NCBI RefSeq assembly: GCF_945859685.1
Contig: NC_079148.1
Location: forward strand, 9,734,001-9,798,000
Source of the DNA: Eupeodes corollae
Lineage: Eukaryota > Arthropoda > Insecta > Diptera > Syrphidae
Length of the DNA: 64,000 bases
Direction of reading: 5' to 3'
This document shows positions 58,316-64,000 of this stretch, piece after piece. Made by a program: the position numbers and the translations under genes. The number at the start of each line of letters is the position of its first letter. Position 1 is the stretch's first letter. The notes beneath the pieces were generated by a model. The model ran no database searches, was not told the origin of the DNA, and saw only the letters and a list, made by a program, of their open reading frames with translations.

Positions 58316-58966
58316 TCTTAGTCCAAAGAAACAGCAAGAGTTATTCTGCGTTTGATCTCAGCGCTGGTGTTGTTTTCTGCGTTTACAACGGAGCCTAGGT
58401 AGACGAAGTCCTTGACTACCTCAAAGTTACGTCTATCGATGGTTTGTATGTGCTTTCTTGACGACAGCATGTACTTTGTTATGGCCTCATTACCCTTTAA
58501 ACCCATTTTCGCCACCTCTGCCTCAATACTCACAAAAGCCCCATTGACATTTCGCTGAGTTCTTCCGATTATGTCAATGTCATCAGCATAGGCTATTAAT
58601 TTAACAGACTTTTGAAAGATAGTGCCTCTAGTGTTGACGTGTGAGCTCTGCACTATTCTTTCAAGCACGATGTTAAAAAAATCGCGTGACAGTGCATTAC
58701 CTTGTGTAAAACCTTTTTTTGAGATCGAAAGGTTCTGTTAAGTTGTTTCCAACCTTTATAGAGCAGCGTGAGTTCTTCGTGGTCATCCTGCACACACGGA
58801 CGAGTTTGGCAGGGATGCCAAAACTAGACATGGCTTTATACAGCTCGCCCATGTAGATGCTGTCATATTCGGCCTTGAAATCAATAAAAAGATGGTGGGC
58901 GTCGATTTGTTCTTGGATTATTTCCAGGATCTGCAGTAATGTGAATATTTGATCGACTGTGGACAA
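58316..58966 (-). mobile_element. RTE-like LINE, copy 3 (reverse-transcriptase fragment)
   Basis: Minus-strand translation gives STVDQIFTLLQILEIIQEQI, LFIDFKAEYDSIYMGELYKA, SSFGIPAKLVRVCRMTTKNS and, after a break near 58700, LIAYADDIDIIGRTQRNVNG and VYLGSVVNAENNTSAEIKRR. These are the RT palm and YADD motif. Both ends are truncated. Confidence 0.8.
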
Positions 58967-59265
58967 TTAGTTAGTTTGCTCTTACTTGGCAAATCCAATC
59001 AATAACAGAAAATTGTGAAATTTGTTTTTGTGTGATATAAGTTTTTACGATGACATCTTTGTTTATAAAATCTTTAGTGTTATCGTGGCATAATTTTTTG
59101 TACGTTCGCCTTATCCACAATTTGGCATAAGAGGTTTCAAGACAAGCAAAGGTTAAGTAAAAAAACTTCACGAGCAAATGACACCAATGTAAAACTTTGG
59201 GTTGAAAGCAGGTTTGAACTAAAATTTAGCTTCAATACAAAATTCTCTCCACAACTTAGTCAAAC

Positions 59266-59542
59266 CCCGTGGCATGATGGGTAGTGCGTTGGATTGTCAT
59301 GCGAGAGGTTTTGGGTTCTATCCCTGCCTATGCCACCTAAAGTTTTTTTTCACGGGTACTGCCCCTTGCGAGGAATTGACAAATTCTCCAAGAGTAATTC
59401 TTGTCATGAAAAGTGCTGTCTAAAAATTGGCCGTAGGTCCCTTCCATCCCTGACAACAGTACTCCCAACAGGAATGGTTGTGAGTTGTCAGTCACTAGGC
59501 ACTAGTTCTCAAACGGACTGTTGCACCACCCAATTTAATATT
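59266..59542 (+). mobile_element. tRNA-derived SINE, copy 7
   Basis: Perfect 13-bp duplication aacttagtcaaac (59253-59265, 59543-59555). The head begins cccgtggcatgatgg; the A-box has one change (gggtagtgcgttgg) and the B-box reads ggttctatccc. The tail is gcaccacccaattt. Confidence 0.92.
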
Positions 59543-59555
59543 AACTTAGTCAAAC

Positions 59556-61090
59556 TAAGATGGGTACGCAGCTTTAGCACAAATTTTATATATAATTTAA
59601 ATAAATAGGTCAAGATATATAAAAAATAATTTTCTGACAAAGATTCGGGTGAGACTTGTGATGCAACATTATTTAATTTGGAACTTGGAAAATAGTTTCC
59701 AATAGTTCAATTGCATTTTTAAGACAACTTTATTCTGTCAAAATTTAGAAGAGGTTCTAGTTGAAGTTTTGAGAAAGAAGAGGAAACTTAATTTTAGCTT
59801 GAGGTGCGTACTACCCTTAAAAGGTTATTTGTTGTAGAATGATTTTCGCAGCCGAAAAAAAAAATAACTGGAAACACGAAAAAACAATTTGCTTGCTAAG
59901 CAATATCCCTTAAATTGTAACTTGAATGACAGTTCTCACAAGATCAATTGTATTTTCTTCACAACGTTCTTCTATCAAAACTAAGCTTTAGCTGATGTTT
60001 GGAGATACAGGCGTTGAGTGAATTTTGGCTCGAGCTTTGTAAACAAAAAATTAAATCTTTTTTTTAAGGGTCCATGACGGGACAAATATGTATATAGGTC
60101 CTTAAATTTATTTATTCAGAAGGAGATAACTTTATTTTAATCATAAACAAGAGCGCAGTACTTTAGTGATACATTTTGTTTTGAAGAAATTCGCATTTCT
60201 AAATTGAAAGTACAAAACTTACCTAAAAAATTATCACATAATTTTTAATAATAAAACATAAACAGAATGCATTTTTCCAAATATGTTCAAAATTTAAAAT
60301 TAATAAAAAATGCGATTGTAGTTTAAAGTTTTCAGCAGTAGAAAATCATGAAAAATAATACCTTTAACACAAAAATTCGAAAACAGAGTAAATTAAGAGA
60401 TTTTTTTCCCGTCCAAAATCATTTGGGACATCATTTTTGAGGCCCTACAAGATCATTTTCAAATTCAATTCTAGAGTGGCCTAAACCTTATAAATCTATT
60501 TTGACGTGAAGTATGTTTAAAACACTCGATTATTACATATATTGTATTTTTTGTACTTTGAGACGAAAATTCAGTTCAAACAGATAAAAACGTTTTTCCC
60601 ATCGGTTTCTAACTCTACCATTCTGTATCCGCCTTTAAGTTCTTCAATATCCAAATCCAAACTACCTTACCTCCATTTAAATTGTTTCCAATAAGAACCC
60701 AAGCATTCGAGTGAGCAAGATACTCATACAAAAACATCAAGCATCATCCCTTTCGGCGGCGCACAAACAAAACAAAAGTCACCTTCCAGCAACAAAAAAA
60801 GAAAGAAGAGAGAAGACAACAAGCAAGAAGAAGCAGAGCAGCAGAAGGTCGTGCCGAAAGAAAAGAAAATCAAAAAAAAAGAAATTGCCGTAAACGCAAA
60901 AATTACATTTTTAAAAATTCCATTTGTAACTGCTATTTACGGAAATAAGTGAAGTCACCTTTTTTTCGAATCTCATCATTACTTCCGCTTAATCGCATAA
61001 TCAATTCTGTAAAACGCAATTAACTGGAAAATTCCAAAAAACTCATCGTTTTCGCAGCTTGCAAAAAAAAAGATTACTGTTTTAAGAGAA
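59556..61090. other. Non-coding flank and probable 5' UTR of the ARL6IP1-like gene
   Basis: AT-rich. A Lys-rich 60-codon frame at 60711-60893 is low-complexity (aaaagaaa-type) and is not called as a gene. The leader just before 61091 is probably 5' UTR. Confidence 0.4.
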
Positions 61091-61856
61091 ATGTCACAAG
61101 TGGACCAGGTAAGGAAGAAGGAAAAAGTGGGGTGCAGTGCCGCCACCCTTTTCGCAATCAATAAATTGTATTTTTAAAATGTTTTTCTTTCAATTTTATT
61201 TCATTCCAAATAGAAACGAGCTTTCAATAAATTGAAACACGACCTAGAAGCATGGCGTGAATTAATTGTCCTCACGAATTCCTTCCTCAAGTGGGAGAAG
61301 AAATTCTATCCTGGCGTCATCTTTGGCGTTGTCTCGCTGGTCTATTTGATCCTGTGGTATCTCGATATGTCCACTCTGACTCTGGTGTCGCTGGCTGCAT
61401 TCTGTGGGGTCGTCTTCGACTATGGCTATGGCATTCTATCACATTTCCTTTTCCATGCAGAAAACTGGACCGGCTCGAAGGAAAATCAATTTGAAGAGGT
61501 CTGCAACGAGATATGCGCAACCAAGATGAAAGTCTGCTCATGGTACACGTTCTTGTTCACTGCCAAAGAGAAAAAATCAACTATGGTTAGTAGAGTCCTT
61601 CGTCTATTTTGTATCATTTTTATAGGAAAATGCAATCTTTCAGTTTCTCATTGTGGTGAGCACAGTTCTGCTGAGTTTGGCTTGGATTGGGTCCATCATG
61701 GACAACCTGTTCCTGGCCTACATAACCACCTTGTTCTTGGGCATGTATCCGGGTCTCCATCGTCACGGATTCATTGGCACCGTAAAGAACCAGTTTGGAA
61801 CTCTTATTTCCTCGAAAATAAACCAACTCAAGGAGAAGACAACCAAGTCCGAGTAA
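61091..61856 (+). CDS. Arl6IP1: ARL6IP1-like ER-shaping membrane protein
   Basis: Three exons (61091-61108, MSQVDQ; 61214-61585; 61626-61856) give 206 residues. ARL6IP1 proteins are small ER proteins whose hydrophobic hairpins bend tubular ER membranes. The soluble start KRAFNKLKHDLEAWRELIVL is followed by a first hairpin (PGVIFGVVSLVYLILWYLDM; LTLVSLAAFCGVVFDYGYGI). A middle loop (EEVCNEICATKMKV) follows, then a second hairpin (FLIVVSTVLLSLAWIGSIMD; LFLAYITTLFLGMYPGLHRHG) and a Lys-rich tail. The acceptor tttttatag at 61625 was chosen; an alternative acceptor 18 bp later (tctttcag) also keeps the frame. Family assignment by sequence pattern is firm; the symbol follows the Drosophila name. 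Confidence 0.88.
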
Positions 61857-62679
61857 GGACAGACAAACAACAAATCAGAATCGATCAGCTCTTGAAGGGC
61901 CCAATCATTTTTTTAATAACCGCTTCAGCTTGCTGCACCCGTGTGTAACCAAAAATATAATAAATCTTAAGTATTTTGTATCCTTTTAAGAGTTAAGAAT
62001 AGTTTTTTGTGTGCCATCATAAAAAGTGATGAATATAAATTCAAGGAGAGTTGATTAACTTGTAAAGGATTTCAATGATCTTATAAATGAAAAAGAATCT
62101 TTTCACATTTTAACACATTATTTGTTATTTTCTCACATCACTAATTTATGTTTATAATCAATCATACATACCTCATGTAAAATCTTTTAAATTAATTAAA
62201 TTCATTATTTTATAATTATCAATCAGCATCTTGCACATTTAATGAATTTTTGTTTAGGTCCTTGGGAATGGGGACTTAATTTAAGAAGAATGAATAAAAG
62301 ACACATCTGTAACTTTAGGAGTATAAGGCATTTAATTTGTGATCTATAATAATTAAATTATTAATATTATAATTATTATTAAATTAAAAACAAAAAATAA
62401 TAGAATCGTGGTTCTTTTAACTGAATTTAAATAAAACAAGAAAAATCAATATAGTCTTTGGAATTTGAAATGGGTTTTAGATTCGATCGGAATTTATAGC
62501 TTAAAAAGGGGGTAAGTTGCGCCCCATCGTGAATGTTTTTTTCAGCCAAATATTTGTTTAGCTTCGGAATATCCTTGAATTGATTTGCTTGAATGAGAAT
62601 TGGAAGTTCGGTCTATTACCCACAAAAGATAAATACGTTTGCGGTTTATTTCTACTGTCAACCAGATTGACCATATGCG
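61857..62679. other. 3' flank of the ARL6IP1-like gene
   Basis: 3' UTR with ataataaatctt (61958) as a likely polyadenylation signal, then AT-rich spacer. No other feature. Confidence 0.45.
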
Positions 62680-64000
62680 ATCGACCCCAGACACGCTTCC
62701 AGCATCATGGATGTCCGAACTTTCCGAGGAGCTAATATCGACTCGGACCACTACCTCGTTGTAGCCAAGGTAGCACTTCGGGTGTCCAAACCCAAGGCAA
62801 ACCAGGGGGATGCTGGGAGAAGATACAAGATGTTGAGAGGTTTAAAAGCAGGAATGAAGTTCGAAAGTTTTTTTGACAGGTGGAACGAAATTCACAGGTA
62901 CATAAACCTAGAACCGAAGGCTACAAAGGCGAAAGTGGAAACATCATAGTGGAACCGCAATCAATGCTGAGGATATGGAAGAACCACTTCTGCAGACTGT
63001 ATAACGGAGACGACAAACCGAATTCCGTGGTCAGGCAGGATGATCCATTCAACATAGACGACGAAAGCCAGCAATCCCGTCCTTTCGACCTAGACGAAGT
63101 AAAGATTTCCATATCTATGCTGAAGTCTAATAAAGACGCTTGAGCGGATGGCTTGAATGCCGAGCTCTTTAAAGCAGCTGGAGATAAGTTGGTTAGGAGC
63201 ATGCACCAACTTATCTGTAAGATATGGTCGGAAGAAAGAAGGCCCGATGAATGGAACCTCAGTATTGTTTGCCCGATCCTGAAAAAAGGAGACCCTCTAA
63301 ACTGCACCAACTATAGAGGAATCAGTCTACTTAACATCGCCTATAAAATCTTCTCTGCCGTAATATGTGAACTTCTAAAGCCCATCGCCAACAACTTGAT
63401 ATGTCCTTATCAGTGTGGTTTTAGACCAGGAAAGTCCACCGTCGATCAAATATTCACATTACGGCAGATCCTGGAAAAAAAAAACCAAGAACACCAAATC
63501 GACACCCACCATCTTTTCATCGATTTCAAGGCCGCATATAACAACATCTACAGGACGAACTGTATAGAGCCATGTCTAGTTTTGGCATCTCTGCCAAACT
63601 CGTCCGTTTGTGCAGGATGACCATGGAGAATTCACGCTACTCCATAAAGGTTGGAAACAACTTAACAGAACCTTTCGATTTCAAAAAAGGTTTTAGACAA
63701 GGTGGTGCCCTGTTATGTGATTTTTTTAACATCGTACTTGAAGCAATAGTGCAGAGCTCACACGTCAACACTAGAGGCACTATCTTTCAAAAGTCTGTCC
63801 AATTACTAGCATATGCTGATGACATTGACATAATCGGAAAAACTCAGCATAATGTCAATGGGGCTTTTGTGAGTATTGAGTCAGACGCGGCAAAATGGGT
63901 TTAACGGTTAGCTAGGGCAAAACAAAGTAAATGCAGTCGTCAAGAAAGGACATACAAATCCGACGTCTTGGTCAAAACGTCACCATCGACAGACGTAACT
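62680..64000 (+). mobile_element. RTE-like LINE, copy 4 (runs off the window)
   Basis: Starts within the endonuclease (MDVRTFRGANIDSDHYLVVA), has an internal deletion, then the linker and reverse transcriptase: SQQSRPFDLDEVKISISMLK, EERRPDEWNLSIVCPILKKG, NCTNYRGISLLNIAYKIFSA, PYQCGFRPGKSTVDQIFTLR and LAYADDIDIIGKTQHNVNGA. Breaks include a TGA near 63141 and a frame change near 63560. It is the most complete RT copy of this family in the window; the 3' end lies outside. Confidence 0.85.

Noticed and set aside
60711..60893. Lys/Arg-rich 60-residue frame, histone-tail-like
   Set aside because: Low-complexity A-rich DNA upstream of the ARL6IP1-like gene; no domain and a poor start context. More likely 5' UTR or spacer.
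61626..61948. Read-through C-terminus of the ARL6IP1-like protein (238-residue frame)
   Set aside because: The unspliced frame gives no membrane helices after the donor at 61586; splicing yields the second hairpin and a normal tail.

Overview
The window looks like nuclear DNA of a higher fly (Diptera, probably Brachycera). It is AT-rich, the genes have short introns with GT..AG ends, their proteins read most like Drosophila orthologues, and the intergenic space is full of insect-type transposons. I assign no species.

Six host genes can be read well. mRpL3 (+, 8550-9869) and a LACTB2-like endoribonuclease (-, 9948-11102) converge with 78 bp between stop codons. A hexokinase (+, 29557-31023) has an intronless reading frame and faces a small coiled-coil gene (-, 31813-32259). 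A UBE2S-type ubiquitin-conjugating enzyme (-, 40858-49292) has its last coding exon 7.56 kb from the previous one. A cytosolic sulfotransferase (+, 54176-55504, five exons) and an ARL6IP1-like ER membrane protein (+, 61091-61856) lie to the right. Weaker gene calls are a RUN-domain (Rubicon-like) first exon (-, 4063-4263), a possible small gene at 8004-8352, an HPF1-like pseudogene (-, 32686-33000) and a SANT/Myb-like relic (-, 35440-35875).

Most of the rest is mobile or repeated DNA. There is a tRNA-derived SINE family with seven copies, four of them with clear 12-13 bp target-site duplications. There is a full-length DD41D mariner-like transposon with an intact 361-residue transposase. Other elements are two DD34E Tc1-like copies and an older Tc1 relic; a hAT element split by a LOA-type LINE; two more LOA fragments; a Jockey-type LINE; four RTE-like LINE pieces; and several MITE or foldback elements. 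An AT-rich element carrying its own internal tandem array occurs as two large copies plus fragments. There is also a 335-bp hexamer array and a 1.26-kb tandem duplication behind the sulfotransferase.

The most notable architecture is the large UBE2S intron. A SINE sits inside a Jockey LINE, which sits inside a Tc1-like transposon, next to an RTE-like LINE. Duplications and sequence continuity date these insertions relative to each other. The host genes are unrelated housekeeping genes and do not form a pathway. I found no prokaryote-like operon, CRISPR array or new enzymatic system. The best novelty candidates are the SINE family and the array-carrying repeat family.
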